Source: Streptococcus hyointestinalis
GTDB lineage: Bacteria; Bacillota; Bacilli; Lactobacillales; Streptococcaceae
DNA length: 64,000 nt
Direction of reading: 5' to 3'
NCBI RefSeq assembly: GCF_011039275.1
Contig: NZ_JAAKGB010000001.1
Location: forward strand, 992,001 to 1,056,000
Shown: in pieces, positions 22,902 through 31,670 of the stretch
Numbering within the stretch: position 1 is the first letter of the stretch
Layout of the letters: every line of letters begins with the position of its first letter
Notes under the pieces: generated by a model
Databases searched by the model: none
What the model was told of the DNA's origin: nothing
Seen by the model: the letters and a program-made list of their open reading frames with translations, nothing else
Position numbers and translations under genes: made by a program

Positions 22902-24968
22902 ATGGGACAAACACAAGTATCAGCATTTGATAAAGCGACACGCTCGGGTTTTTTGGTGGCTCTAGGGATTGTCTACGGTGACATTGGGACAAGCCCACTC
23001 TACACCATGCAGTCCTTGGTGACCAATCAAGGGGGCGCTAGTCACATCAGCGAGGATTTTATCCTAGGGTCCATTTCCTTGATTATTTGGACCTTGACTT
23101 TGGTGACGACCATCAAGTATGTTTTGATTGCGCTAAGGGCGGATAATCATCACGAAGGTGGGATTTTCTCGCTTTACACCTTGGTGCGCAAGATGAGCCC
23201 GTGGCTGATTATTCCAGCCATGATAGGCGGTGCGACTCTCTTGTCAGACGGTGCCATGACGCCAGCTGTTACGGTGACAACGGCTATCGAGGGCTTGCGG
23301 GCGGTGCCTTTCTTTAGTCATTTTTATAGCGACCAGTGGCATGTGGTGTTGACAACGTTGTGCATTTTGTTGCTTCTTTTTAGCATTCAGCGCTTTGGGA
23401 CACGCTTTATTGGACGGGTTTTTGGTCCAGTCATGATGACTTGGTTCTTTGTTTTGGGACTGAGTGGGCTGTTGAACAGTTTTTCTTATCTGGCTGTTTT
23501 TAAAGCCATTAACCCCTACTATGCTCTTCATTTTTTGATGAGCCCTGAAAATCCTCGTGGTATTTTCATACTAGGGTCTATTTTCCTAGCGACGACAGGG
23601 GCGGAGGCGCTTTACTCGGATATGGGGCATGTCGGACGTGGCAATATCTACGTGTCTTGGCCTTTTGTCAAGATTGCTATCATTCTCTCCTATTGCGGTC
23701 AAGGCGCTTGGCTTTTGAGCCACAAGGGGGAAGACATAGCACTCAACCCATTTTTTGCTAGTATCCCCGAGCAATTTCGGATTGTTCTCGTTCTGCTTGC
23801 GACACTAGCTGCTATCATTGCGTCGCAGGCGCTGATTTCGGGTTCATTCACCTTGGTTTCTGAAGCCATGGGGCTAAAGCTCTTTCCGCTCTTTAAAACG
23901 ACTTATCCAGGGGACAGTCGTGGGCAATCTTATATTCCAGCTATCAACTGGATATTATTCACCTTGACCAGCTGTGCCGTACTCTTTTTCAAATCTTCCT
24001 CAAATATGGAGGCGGCTTATGGGCTTGCTATTACCATCACCATGCTGATGACGACGGTTTTACTGACCTATTATCTCATGCAAAATGGTGTGCGTCCGCT
24101 TTTTGCAAGGTGTGGTATGGCAGTATTTGCTGCCATTGAGTTTGTCTTTTTTGCGGCGTCTGCGGTCAAGTTTTTAGAGGGTGGTTATGTCGTTATCGTT
24201 CTGACCTTAGCCATTTTGAGCTTGATGTTAGTCTGGTATCTCGGCGCTAAAATCCTCTCTAGACATGTCAAACTTCTAGACCTCAATGACTATAAAGAGC
24301 AGCTCTGTGAGCTTAAAAACGACAGCCAGTACCCACTTTATCAAACCAACATTGTCTATCTGACCAACAGACTTGAGGGCGATAAGATTGACCGCTCCAT
24401 TCTCTATTCTATCTTAGACAAGCACCCCAAACGTGCTTGCGTTTATTGGTTTGTCAAGGTCAATGTCACAGACGAGCCTTACACTTCCAACTACAAGGTG
24501 GACATGATGGGAACGGACTTTATCGTCAAGGTCGAGCTTAATCTCGGCTTTAGGGTGCGCCAAGCAGTGCCCAAATACCTACGCACGATTGTGCAGGAGC
24601 TGATGGCAAGCCACAGACTGCCTAAGCAAAAGCAGAAGTACACGATTGATGAGGGACGTGAGGTTGGTGATTTTCGCTTTGTCGTTTTAGATGAGCGTGT
24701 GGAGGACACCAGCAGTCTGTCAGCGGGTGCCAGCTTCATTCTCCAGCTAAAAGCTGCTATCAAGCACTATACAGCCAGTCCTATCAAGTGGTTTTCACTG
24801 CAGTTTACCGATGTCTCTATCGAGCATGTCCCGATTTTGATTGAGGATGCGGGTGGTTATGCTATCGAGGAGGAGCGTCCTTACAGGTCTAAGTCGTCTG
24901 ACGCTATGGATGCGCCAGAGGTCACATCTGACCAGCCAACCAAGGCTTGCGCAGAATCTGCTAGATAA
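22902..24968 (+). CDS. kup: Kup family potassium uptake protein
   Basis: A 688-residue K+ importer with ~12 membrane helices followed by a cytoplasmic domain. The signature [17 protein letters not shown] is at residues 23-39. The start ATG 22902 lies 13 nt from GGAGG. A better-placed ATG at 22895 is out of frame by one base in an A5 run, so a single extra A is possible. The last ~30 residues ([20 protein letters not shown]) look unlike conserved Kup tails and overlap the convergent PAS-like gene by 88 nt. Confidence 0.9.
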   Translation: MGQTQVSAFDKATRSGFLVALGIVYGDIGTSPLYTMQSLVTNQGGASHISEDFILGSISLIIWTLTLVTTIKYVLIALRADNHHEGGIFSLYTLVRKMSPWLIIPAMIGGATLLSDGAMTPAVTVTTAIEGLRAVPFFSHFYSDQWHVVLTTLCILLLLFSIQRFGTRFIGRVFGPVMMTWFFVLGLSGLLNSFSYLAVFKAINPYYALHFLMSPENPRGIFILGSIFLATTGAEALYSDMGHVGRGNIYVSWPFVKIAIILSYCGQGAWLLSHKGEDIALNPFFASIPEQFRIVLVLLATLAAIIASQALISGSFTLVSEAMGLKLFPLFKTTYPGDSRGQSYIPAINWILFTLTSCAVLFFKSSSNMEAAYGLAITITMLMTTVLLTYYLMQNGVRPLFARCGMAVFAAIEFVFFAASAVKFLEGGYVVIVLTLAILSLMLVWYLGAKILSRHVKLLDLNDYKEQLCELKNDSQYPLYQTNIVYLTNRLEGDKIDRSILYSILDKHPKRACVYWFVKVNVTDEPYTSNYKVDMMGTDFIVKVELNLGFRVRQAVPKYLRTIVQELMASHRLPKQKQKYTIDEGREVGDFRFVVLDERVEDTSSLSAGASFILQLKAAIKHYTASPIKWFSLQFTDVSIEHVPILIEDAGGYAIEEERPYRSKSSDAMDAPEVTSDQPTKACAESAR

Positions 24969-25558
24969 GCTTCAAGTAGTGGCTTGATGTCTTGGACGAT
25001 TTCCACGTAACCCTTGTCTTCATTAGGACTTATGACCTTGTAGTAAGAGTCCATGAGAATGGCAGAAAAGGCAGATTGAGCTAAGGGCAGGTGCAGCTGC
25101 CCTTTTTCTGTGCTGTCTAGCTGGTCTTTAAGCCAGCCATCAAGCGCTGTGGCGTTGTCTGCCAGCTCAAAAGGATTGCTGGGTTTGTGATTGTCATAAG
25201 CAACCGCACCAGAAGCGTCGTAAAAAGCCACTCGATAAGGCAAATAATCAAGAAAATGTGTCTCCATGTGATGATAAAAGGAAGTCAATTGCTGGGTGAG
25301 GGCGATGGTTTTTTGAGTTTCAGAAAAATGGTGCGGCTCAGCAAGCACGCAGTCTTTCTTTTCTTCAAAGCTAAAAAGCAGTTGTGGTATATCAAGCTCT
25401 TGTCTTTCAAAGCAGAATAGTCCATCATAGACATGCTTGTCTTGATAGTTGTCTGCAATACTGATGGTAAAAAGTTCAGAAAAGGCATCTATCAGCTTTT
25501 CAAAGTAAATACGCTCTGCTGTGCTTTTTGCCAGCGCTAAAATGTTTTTTGCTTTCAT
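24881..25558 (-). CDS. Uncharacterised PAS-like protein with C-terminal DVTSGAS flavinylation-type motif
   Basis: A 225-residue cytoplasmic protein with no signal or membrane segment. The middle (about residues 105-195, from [15 protein letters not shown] to [16 protein letters not shown]) resembles the PAS_10 fold seen in DUF438 proteins; this is a pattern judgement. The acidic tail ends with DVTSGAS (codons at 24908-24928), matching the ApbE target consensus Dxx(S/T)GA(S/T). The same motif occurs twice in the nearby long FMN reductase, and an ApbE is encoded at 28453-29391. I infer a covalently flavinylated redox or sensor protein. The 3' end is antisense to the kup tail. Confidence 0.6.
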   Translation of the reverse strand: MKAKNILALAKSTAERIYFEKLIDAFSELFTISIADNYQDKHVYDGLFCFERQELDIPQLLFSFEEKKDCVLAEPHHFSETQKTIALTQQLTSFYHHMETHFLDYLPYRVAFYDASGAVAYDNHKPSNPFELADNATALDGWLKDQLDSTEKGQLHLPLAQSAFSAILMDSYYKVISPNEDKGYVEIVQDIKPLLEAYLADSAQALVGWSDVTSGASIASDDLDL

Positions 25559-25698
25559 AGTGCTATGATAGCGATTTTTAGGCTATTAAGCAAGAAAGCT
25601 GTTTGTTGCTAGGATAGTATCAGTTTAGCGCAGGATAGCACTATCTTTTATGGCACGACCTGTTACAATAGAATAAGAACAAGACAAGGAGGTACGCT

Positions 25699-26547
25699 AT
25701 GGAGCGCAAGGTGATTTTTTTAGATGTGGATGGCACGCTGGTGGATTATCATAATCAACTGCCAGCGTCAGCTATTACTGCCGTAAAAGAGGCAAGACAA
25801 AAAGGGCACTTGGTCTTTGTCTGTACAGGGCGCAGCAAGGCTGAAATGCAAACAGACCTCTGGGAGATGGGCATTGACGGTATGATTGGCGGCAACGGCT
25901 CTTACATCGAGTACAAGGATGATGTCCTCTACCATCAGGTCATCCCAAAAGATGAAGCGAGAGCCATCGTTGACTGGCTCAAAGAGCGTGATTTGGCTTT
26001 TTATCTAGAGAGTAATAACGGGCTATTTGCTAGTGAAAACTTTAAAGAAAAAGCACAGCCAGCGCTGAGAGAGTACATGCTAGGTAAGGGCAAGAGTGCA
26101 GAAGAAGTGGTACCTCTTAAGACCGATGACGTCATGCACGGTCTCGTCTATGGAGGCGAGCTTTACCGAGACGACCTCAACAAGGTCAGCTTTGTCCTCT
26201 CCTCTTATCAAGACCCTCTGGACTCTAAAGCAGCATTTCCAAATCTCAAGGCAGGTACTTGGGGTGGACGAGGTGAGAGCGCACTCTTTGGTGACTTGGG
26301 CGTCAAGGACATTGACAAAGCTCAAGCAATTCGCCGTATCCTTGACCACCTTGGCGCTAGCCAGAAAGACACTATTGCCTTTGGCGACGCCAAGGTCGAC
26401 ATTCCTATGCTGGACTCTTGCGCTGTAGGAGTGGCTATGGGAAATGGTGGTCCTGAGATTCTAGCCATGGCAGATGTGATTACAGACGATGTTGAGCATG
26501 ATGGGCTTTACAAGGCTTTTGAGCAATTAGGATTATTAGACGATTAA
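25699..26547 (+). CDS. HAD-superfamily Cof-type phosphatase
   Basis: A 282-residue HAD hydrolase of the Cof (class IIB) type. Motif I is FLDVDGTLVD at the N-terminus, motif II is FVCTGRS, and motif III/IV is IAFGDAKVDIPML, all intact. These enzymes dephosphorylate sugar phosphates or flavin and pyridoxal cofactors. Cof-like members that act on FMN exist, so the flavin-cluster location is suggestive but not proof. The ATG follows AAGGAGGTACGCT. Confidence 0.88.
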   Translation: MERKVIFLDVDGTLVDYHNQLPASAITAVKEARQKGHLVFVCTGRSKAEMQTDLWEMGIDGMIGGNGSYIEYKDDVLYHQVIPKDEARAIVDWLKERDLAFYLESNNGLFASENFKEKAQPALREYMLGKGKSAEEVVPLKTDDVMHGLVYGGELYRDDLNKVSFVLSSYQDPLDSKAAFPNLKAGTWGGRGESALFGDLGVKDIDKAQAIRRILDHLGASQKDTIAFGDAKVDIPMLDSCAVGVAMGNGGPEILAMADVITDDVEHDGLYKAFEQLGLLDD

Positions 26548-26576
26548 AAAAGTTAACACATTGTGTTACCTTTTTC
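26547..26576. terminator. Bidirectional stem-loop between HAD and FMN reductase genes
   Basis: AAAAAGTTAACACA pairs with TGTGTTACCTTTTT with one mismatch. A/T tracts are present on both sides. Confidence 0.6.
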
Positions 26577-27812
26577 TTAGTGTGATGAGGCGCCAGATGT
26601 TGCGTCTGCTTGTGTGTCGCTTGCGCTGTGTCCGCTATCTGAGGCACCAGAAGTAGCGTCACTTGTTGCAGCAGTAGGGGCAAATGGACCTGAGCCACCG
26701 ACCAAGCGTTGTCCTGTCGTTTCTAAGTACCAGTCTAGCCACGGTTGGAAATTAAAGACAATTTCGTTGATACCAGCGTAAGAGCCGTCTGGATAGTACA
26801 TGGCTTGGTAATTGTGCGTATTGATGACACCAGCTGGTGAGCCAGGGACAATGGTGCGCACGTATTCTTGATTACCATTACGCAGGGTTCCGATAACCCA
26901 CTCGACATTTTTCATGCGGTTAGCAGGCAGGCTATTGTGAACGGTTGAGAGGCGGCTACCTGATTGAGATGGCACACGCTTGGCTAACATGGTTTCTGGG
27001 TCTTGATGAGCGTTATTGTAGTATAAGAACTGGTTGTTATCATCGGCATAGGTCAATTCAAAGGGCATTGAGTTGAGGAACATGTTAATCTGGTCAACCG
27101 TGAGGATACCATGATCCAGTTTGACATAAGTGTCACCAGAGACAGCGCCAGTTAGTTCTGCCACCTTTTCCACCCACTCTGGGTCTTCAGGGTCAACCTC
27201 CGTCACAGTGGTTGCAATCGGATGGTTACAGTCCAAGTCCTCTGGAGCAATCGGTTTTGGCTTTTGCAGTTTAGAGACCACCTCGACATACTTGACAAAG
27301 TTATCTAGGCAAGTTTCAAGAAAAGCGACCGTGCCTTCGCTAATAATATTGCCGTCATTGTCAAAGGCTTCTTTGGCTTTTCCAAGGAGAAATTCATTGC
27401 CAGGAATGGTATAGGCGTTGACACCAGGAGCGTCAAGGATTTTGCGCAGGTGGACTTGTGCACGAGACGTTCCTTGGTCATAATAAGAAGCTCCCACAAT
27501 CATAACGGGTTTATTTTCAAAAGGATGGGTCTCGTAAGACAGCCACTCAAGGACGCTCTTGAGCGCAGCGGTGATGGTTTGGTTGTGCTCAGGTGTAGCA
27601 ATGATGACACCGTCTGCACGAGTAATTTTATTGTTCAATAGGCGCAACTGAAAGCTGTCCTTCCAGTTTTGGTCTTGGTTAAACATAGGAACATCAGCGA
27701 TTTCCAAAACTTCAAGCTCAAATTTGTGCTTGAACTGTTTGCGAATAAACTCTAAGAGCATGCGGTTGTATGACTGCTCTGCATTTGACCCAACGATACC
27801 TACAAATTTCAT
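26577..27812 (-). CDS. NADPH-dependent FMN reductase with PAS-like domain and double DATSGAS tail
   Basis: A 411-residue three-part protein. Residues ~1-185 are a flavodoxin-like FMN reductase (KFVGIVGSNAEQSYNR, IATPEHNQTITAALKS). Residues ~250-375 look PAS_10-like (LNSMPFELTYADDNNQFLYY). The last ~35 residues are an Ala/Ser/Thr/Asp-rich tail carrying DATSGAS twice (codons at 26640-26660 and 26586-26606). Both match the ApbE flavinylation consensus. The ATG at 27812 follows AAAAAAGGAGAAGATC. It lies 14 nt downstream of the short FMN reductase and is co-oriented with apbE, so one operon is likely. I infer a cytosolic NADPH-to-flavin electron carrier whose tail bears covalent FMN. Confidence 0.75.
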   Translation of the reverse strand: MKFVGIVGSNAEQSYNRMLLEFIRKQFKHKFELEVLEIADVPMFNQDQNWKDSFQLRLLNNKITRADGVIIATPEHNQTITAALKSVLEWLSYETHPFENKPVMIVGASYYDQGTSRAQVHLRKILDAPGVNAYTIPGNEFLLGKAKEAFDNDGNIISEGTVAFLETCLDNFVKYVEVVSKLQKPKPIAPEDLDCNHPIATTVTEVDPEDPEWVEKVAELTGAVSGDTYVKLDHGILTVDQINMFLNSMPFELTYADDNNQFLYYNNAHQDPETMLAKRVPSQSGSRLSTVHNSLPANRMKNVEWVIGTLRNGNQEYVRTIVPGSPAGVINTHNYQAMYYPDGSYAGINEIVFNFQPWLDWYLETTGQRLVGGSGPFAPTAATSDATSGASDSGHSASDTQADATSGASSH

Positions 27813-27826
27813 GATCTTCTCCTTTT

Positions 27827-28429
27827 TTATAATGTTTCCCAATCAAAGTTTTCAGCTTCTTGGCGCAAAAGCGCTTGCGCATTGGAGAGTTTTCCTGCGA
27901 TTTTGACAAAGAGGCGGAAGTCATCAAAGATGGCGTCCAATTTTTGCACGGTTTCCAAGTCTTGAAGGTTACCGTCCTTATCAAAAGCTTGCAGAGAATG
28001 AGAGAGCAAGAACTCCTCTGGCAGAACATTTGCCTTGAGTTCAGGAGCGTTGAGAATCTGGCGCAGCTGCAGCTGGGCACGAGATGAGCCAAGTGTTCCA
28101 AAGGACGCTCCAGTAATCATGACTGGTTTATTGAGCAGTGGGTAGATACCGTAAGACAGCCAAGCGAGGGCATTCATCAAAACGGCAGGAATGGAGTGGT
28201 CATACTCGGGTGTGCCGATGATGACACCGTCTGCTTGCTCGATTTTTCCTGCAATTTCAAGTACGATGTCAGGGACTTGTTTATCAGCAGGTTTGTTAAA
28301 AACAGGCAAGTCCTTAATCTCAACCAGCTCAATCTCAGCCTTATCTGCAAAGTGATTTTGCATGTATTCTAAGAGTTGGCGGTTGGTTGACTTAGCCGAG
28401 TTTGTTCCGACAATTCCGATAAGTTTCAT
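27827..28429 (-). CDS. NADPH-dependent FMN reductase, single domain
   Basis: A 200-residue flavodoxin-like reductase, paralogous to the N-terminal half of the next gene (both begin KLIGIVG/KFVGIVG and share GTPEYDHS/ATPEHNQT). The segment MITGASFGTLGSSRAQLQLRQIL is typical of NADPH-dependent FMN reductases. It reduces flavin or quinone-like acceptors with NADPH. No tail motif is present. It is the middle gene of apbE - short reductase - long reductase, with 23 and 14 nt gaps. Confidence 0.87.
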   Translation of the reverse strand: MKLIGIVGTNSAKSTNRQLLEYMQNHFADKAEIELVEIKDLPVFNKPADKQVPDIVLEIAGKIEQADGVIIGTPEYDHSIPAVLMNALAWLSYGIYPLLNKPVMITGASFGTLGSSRAQLQLRQILNAPELKANVLPEEFLLSHSLQAFDKDGNLQDLETVQKLDAIFDDFRLFVKIAGKLSNAQALLRQEAENFDWETL

Positions 28430-28452
28430 ATCATTTCCTCAATTCTATAATC

Positions 28453-29391
28453 CTAAAAGTGATAAGGGATGAAGCGCTTCTCAATACCACTTGAGACAAT
28501 AGCACGCCCCTCTTTGGTCACTAAGATACCCTCAATGTGGGGTGTTTGTTCGATGGTTAGGAGCACCTCATCAAGCGCTAGTCCAAAAAGTCTCGTCGTC
28601 CAAATCTCACAATCAAACGACAAAGCAGATACAATGGTGAGACTTGAGAGAGGACTCTCGATAGGATAGCCTGTCCTTTTGTCAAAGATGTGGTGGTAGT
28701 CCTTGCCATTTACGCTAAAATGTCGCTCGTAGATACCAGAAGTCACCACAGACCCCGAGGTAATAGGGAGGACACCTAGGTGCACCCCTCTTTTTTGATT
28801 AGGCGCTTGGATACCGATGAACCACTCACCGCTTGGGCGCTTGGGATTGCTGCCGTAGACTAGCACATTGCCACCGAGGTTAATCATAGCAGAGCTGATG
28901 TTTTGTTTAGCAAGAGTAGCCATGATAGTGTCGGCTATATAGCCTTTGGCAAGAGCACCGAGGTCAATTTTCATGCCTTTTTTGGCGAGAAAAACGCTGT
29001 GCTCTTTCTCATCTAGGATGATGTCTCTAGGGTCAGTCAGCGCTAGCGCCTGAGTAATCTCATCCTCGCTAGGGACTCTAGCGTCGCTAAAGCCAATCCG
29101 CCAGGTCTGCACGACAGGACCCAGTGCGATATTGAGATTGCTGGGGCTCGCTAGACTATGCTCCTTGCCAATGGCAATCAAGTGATACAAATCAGGGGTC
29201 ACTGAGACACTTGCATTCCCTGCGCTGTGATTGATAGCCATGAGTTCAGAGTCATCGTCATTAGCGCTAAAGCGATTTTTCAGGACAGTCAGCTGCTCGA
29301 CCACCTCATCTATCTGCTTATCTGCTTGATGAGAGCAAATAGCAATATCAATGACCGTTCCCATCATTTTGAGACGGTGGTTAGCATACAC
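28453..29391 (-). CDS. apbE: FAD:protein FMN transferase, ApbE family, without signal peptide
   Basis: A 312-residue ApbE. Motifs seen are KIDLGALAKGYIAD, MINLGGNVLVYGSNP, SGIYERHF and HHIFDKRTGYP. It moves the FMN part of FAD onto Ser/Thr of target proteins, using Mg2+. There is no signal peptide or lipobox: the sequence begins directly with HRLKMMGTVIDI. This differs from the usual exported lipoprotein form and indicates a cytoplasmic enzyme. It starts with GTG at 29391 after AAGGAGGTG. The co-directional reductase with two DATSGAS motifs is the obvious substrate candidate. Confidence 0.9.
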   Translation of the reverse strand: MYANHRLKMMGTVIDIAICSHQADKQIDEVVEQLTVLKNRFSANDDDSELMAINHSAGNASVSVTPDLYHLIAIGKEHSLASPSNLNIALGPVVQTWRIGFSDARVPSEDEITQALALTDPRDIILDEKEHSVFLAKKGMKIDLGALAKGYIADTIMATLAKQNISSAMINLGGNVLVYGSNPKRPSGEWFIGIQAPNQKRGVHLGVLPITSGSVVTSGIYERHFSVNGKDYHHIFDKRTGYPIESPLSSLTIVSALSFDCEIWTTRLFGLALDEVLLTIEQTPHIEGILVTKEGRAIVSSGIEKRFIPYHF

Positions 29392-29516
29392 GAAAACACC
29401 TCCTTATATACTATATGATAGCGCTATCTTTTCAAAAATGCAAGCCTTTTCTGAATTTTTCTAAGACTGTTACAGCTGTTTTCAGGTCAAAAGAAAAACT
29501 GCTTTAATCAAGCAGC

Positions 29517-29702
29517 TTAGTTTTTCTTTTTCATCTCACCATGTGGGTAGTAAGTGCCTTCTGGCATGTCGTTGATAAAGACATGGATAGCTTCTTTTGG
29601 CGCTTTAGCAATGCGTGAGACAACCTCAGTCACTTCACGAGCCAACTTATTTTTTTGCTCTTGTGTGCGCCCTTCAAATAAATCAATTTTTACAAATGGC
29701 AT
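29517..29702 (-). CDS. 4-oxalocrotonate tautomerase family protein
   Basis: A 61-residue tautomerase subunit. After Met removal it begins with the catalytic Pro-1 (PFVKIDLFEGRT), and a second conserved region is HVFINDMPEGTYYPHG. Such small proteins form hexamers and isomerise keto-enol compounds; the physiological substrate in streptococci is unknown. It stands alone between apbE and guaC, on the minus strand. Confidence 0.88.
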   Translation of the reverse strand: MPFVKIDLFEGRTQEQKNKLAREVTEVVSRIAKAPKEAIHVFINDMPEGTYYPHGEMKKKN

Positions 29703-29830
29703 GGTAGAACCAACTTTCTCTAGGATACAGATAACTGCTCAGATTTATTGTATCATAAATCTAGTAGAAGCAGTAGCGAAAAATAATGTTCGTGTTTTCT
29801 GAATATTTCACACGATATAATCTCTATTTG

Positions 29831-29859
29831 TTGACAAAAGACAAAGAATAGTCTACAAT
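29831..29859 (+). promoter_or_regulatory. guaC promoter
   Basis: TTGACA (29831-29836), a 17-bp spacer and TACAAT (29854-29859). The leader then carries GGTAA/TTACC and an inverted repeat ATGTGA-TTTG-TCACAT (29891-29906). Confidence 0.75.
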
Positions 29860-29939
29860 TGATAACGGAATGGTAAGAAATTACCTAGCGATGTGATTTG
29901 TCACATAGGAATGTAATTTTATGAATTTAGGAGTATCAT

Positions 29940-30923
29940 ATGTTAAATGACATCCCTGTTTTTGATTACGAAGATATCCAGTTAGTGCCAAATAAGTGTA
30001 TCATCAAGAGCCGCTCTGAAGCGGACACCAGTGTCACACTTGGCAACTACCGCTTCAAAATGCCCATCGTTCCTGCCAATATGCAGACCCTCATCGATGA
30101 AGCGATTGCGGAGGATTTGGCAAAAGAGGGCTACTTTTACATCATGCACCGCTTTGACGAGGAGGCACGTAAACCTTTTATCAAGCGCATGCACGACAAG
30201 GGACTTATCGCCTCCATCTCCGTCGGTGTCAAGGACTACGAGTATGACTTTGTTAGCTCGCTCAAGGACGATGTGCCCGAGTTTATCACTATTGATCTTG
30301 CGCATGGGCATGCAGACAGCGTGATTGAGATGATAAAGCATATCAAAAAAGAGTTGCCTGATACTTTTGTCATCGCTGGTAATGTCGGCACACCGCAGGC
30401 GGTGCGTGATTTGGAAAATGCTGGCGCTGATGCTACAAAACTAGGCATTGGACCGGGGAAAGTCTGTATCACCAAGGTTAAGACTGGCTTTGGTACCGGT
30501 GGTTGGCAGCTGGCGGCTCTACGTTGGTGTGCCAAGGCTGCTAGAAAGCCGATCATCGCTGACGGTGGTATCCGCACACACGGTGATCTTGCCAAGTCTA
30601 TCCGCTTTGGAGCGACCATGGTCATGATTGGCTCACTTTTTGCAGGGCACCTAGAAAGCCCTGGAAAGTTGGTCGAAGTGGATGGCGAGCAGTACAAGGA
30701 ATACTACGGTTCAGCATCTGAGTATCAAAATGGTGAACATAAAAATGTCGAGGGCAAGAAAATCCTGCTACCAGTCAAAGGACCTCTCTCTGATACCCTG
30801 ACGGAAATGCAGCAAGACCTTCAAAGCTCCATCTCCTACGCTGGAGGACGAGACCTTGAGAGTCTACGCCATGTCGACTACGTTATCGTCAAAAATTCCA
30901 TTTGGAATGGCGACTCCATTTAA
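29940..30923 (+). CDS. guaC: GMP reductase
   Basis: A 327-residue TIM-barrel enzyme converting GMP to IMP with NADPH and releasing ammonia. The flavin-free IMPDH/GMPR fold shows [18 protein letters not shown] and the catalytic cysteine in [11 protein letters not shown] (~residue 177). [17 protein letters not shown] is the phosphate-binding loop. Length and the lack of CBS domains separate it from IMP dehydrogenase. ATG 29940 is preceded by TTAGGAG. A terminator at 30922 closes the gene. Confidence 0.94.
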   Translation: MLNDIPVFDYEDIQLVPNKCIIKSRSEADTSVTLGNYRFKMPIVPANMQTLIDEAIAEDLAKEGYFYIMHRFDEEARKPFIKRMHDKGLIASISVGVKDYEYDFVSSLKDDVPEFITIDLAHGHADSVIEMIKHIKKELPDTFVIAGNVGTPQAVRDLENAGADATKLGIGPGKVCITKVKTGFGTGGWQLAALRWCAKAARKPIIADGGIRTHGDLAKSIRFGATMVMIGSLFAGHLESPGKLVEVDGEQYKEYYGSASEYQNGEHKNVEGKKILLPVKGPLSDTLTEMQQDLQSSISYAGGRDLESLRHVDYVIVKNSIWNGDSI

Positions 30924-30956
30924 AAACAAGCTGGGCAATTCCCAGCTTTGTTTTCT
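30922..30956. terminator. Bidirectional terminator guaC / azoreductase
   Basis: AAAACAAGCTGGG / CCCAGCTTTGTTTT stem with a short loop. A/T tracts are present on both sides of the convergent pair. Confidence 0.8.
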
Positions 30957-31591
30957 TAATAAAAGGCAGGAAAGTCTTTTTCCAAGTCAGCATCCGCCTC
31001 AGCTAGAACTTCCTCCCTAGAGCGAACAGAAGTGCCTTGCGCTCTCACAAGGTGAAAGGCGTCAAAGCCCATGATTTCTTGAAAAATGCCACGGATATAG
31101 TTGGGAGCAAAATCAAGAGAGGTGTAGCGGTCTTGATTGGTGTAGACAGAGCCACTAGCAAGCAGCAACAGCACTTGATAATCATCACTCATAAGCCCAA
31201 CAGAGCCATTTTCGGTGTACTTAAAGGTCTCTCTAGCAATCAAAATGTTGTCGATATAGTCTTTCATGCGTGAGGTCACGTTGAAATTATGCAGAGGAGA
31301 GATAATGACGATACGGTGGTGTGCTTTAAATTGCTCTAACAGGGATTGTGATTGCTGGGCTAGGCTGGCTTCTTTGTCTGTCAAAGGAAGATTATCCGCT
31401 TGTTTTTGCCAAATGCCGAGCAACTCATCCTGCTCGATACGTGGAATCGTTTCCTCATAGAGATTTAAAATAGTCAGGTCTTCCTCTGAAAATTGCTCAG
31501 CGTACTTATCGAGAAATTTTTCTTGCAAGTAGGCACTATAGCTCGTTTTATTGTTAAAATCTGGGTGGGCATTGATAAGTAAGGTTTTCAT
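30956..31591 (-). CDS. FMN-dependent NADH-azoreductase / NAD(P)H oxidoreductase
   Basis: A 211-residue flavodoxin-2 family enzyme. TLLINAHPDFNNKTSYS binds FMN phosphate; ISPLHNFNVTSRMKDYIDNI is the usual PMYNF-like block. It reduces quinones and azo compounds with NADH. The ATG at 31591 follows AAAAAGGAG. It is divergent from the WYL regulator 79 bp away, which probably controls it, as is usual for such pairs. Confidence 0.88.
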   Translation of the reverse strand: MKTLLINAHPDFNNKTSYSAYLQEKFLDKYAEQFSEEDLTILNLYEETIPRIEQDELLGIWQKQADNLPLTDKEASLAQQSQSLLEQFKAHHRIVIISPLHNFNVTSRMKDYIDNILIARETFKYTENGSVGLMSDDYQVLLLLASGSVYTNQDRYTSLDFAPNYIRGIFQEIMGFDAFHLVRAQGTSVRSREEVLAEADADLEKDFPAFY

Positions 31592-31670
31592 TTTGTGTTC
31601 TCCTTTTTCTTTTGATATACTAATCATAACATAAAAAGTTGTCAAAGTATGACACCAATAAGGAAAAAAG

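Noticed and set aside
29870..29935. Purine riboswitch in the guaC leader
   Set aside because: No TTTCTAC or CCGTAAAT core is present; only short hairpins are seen.
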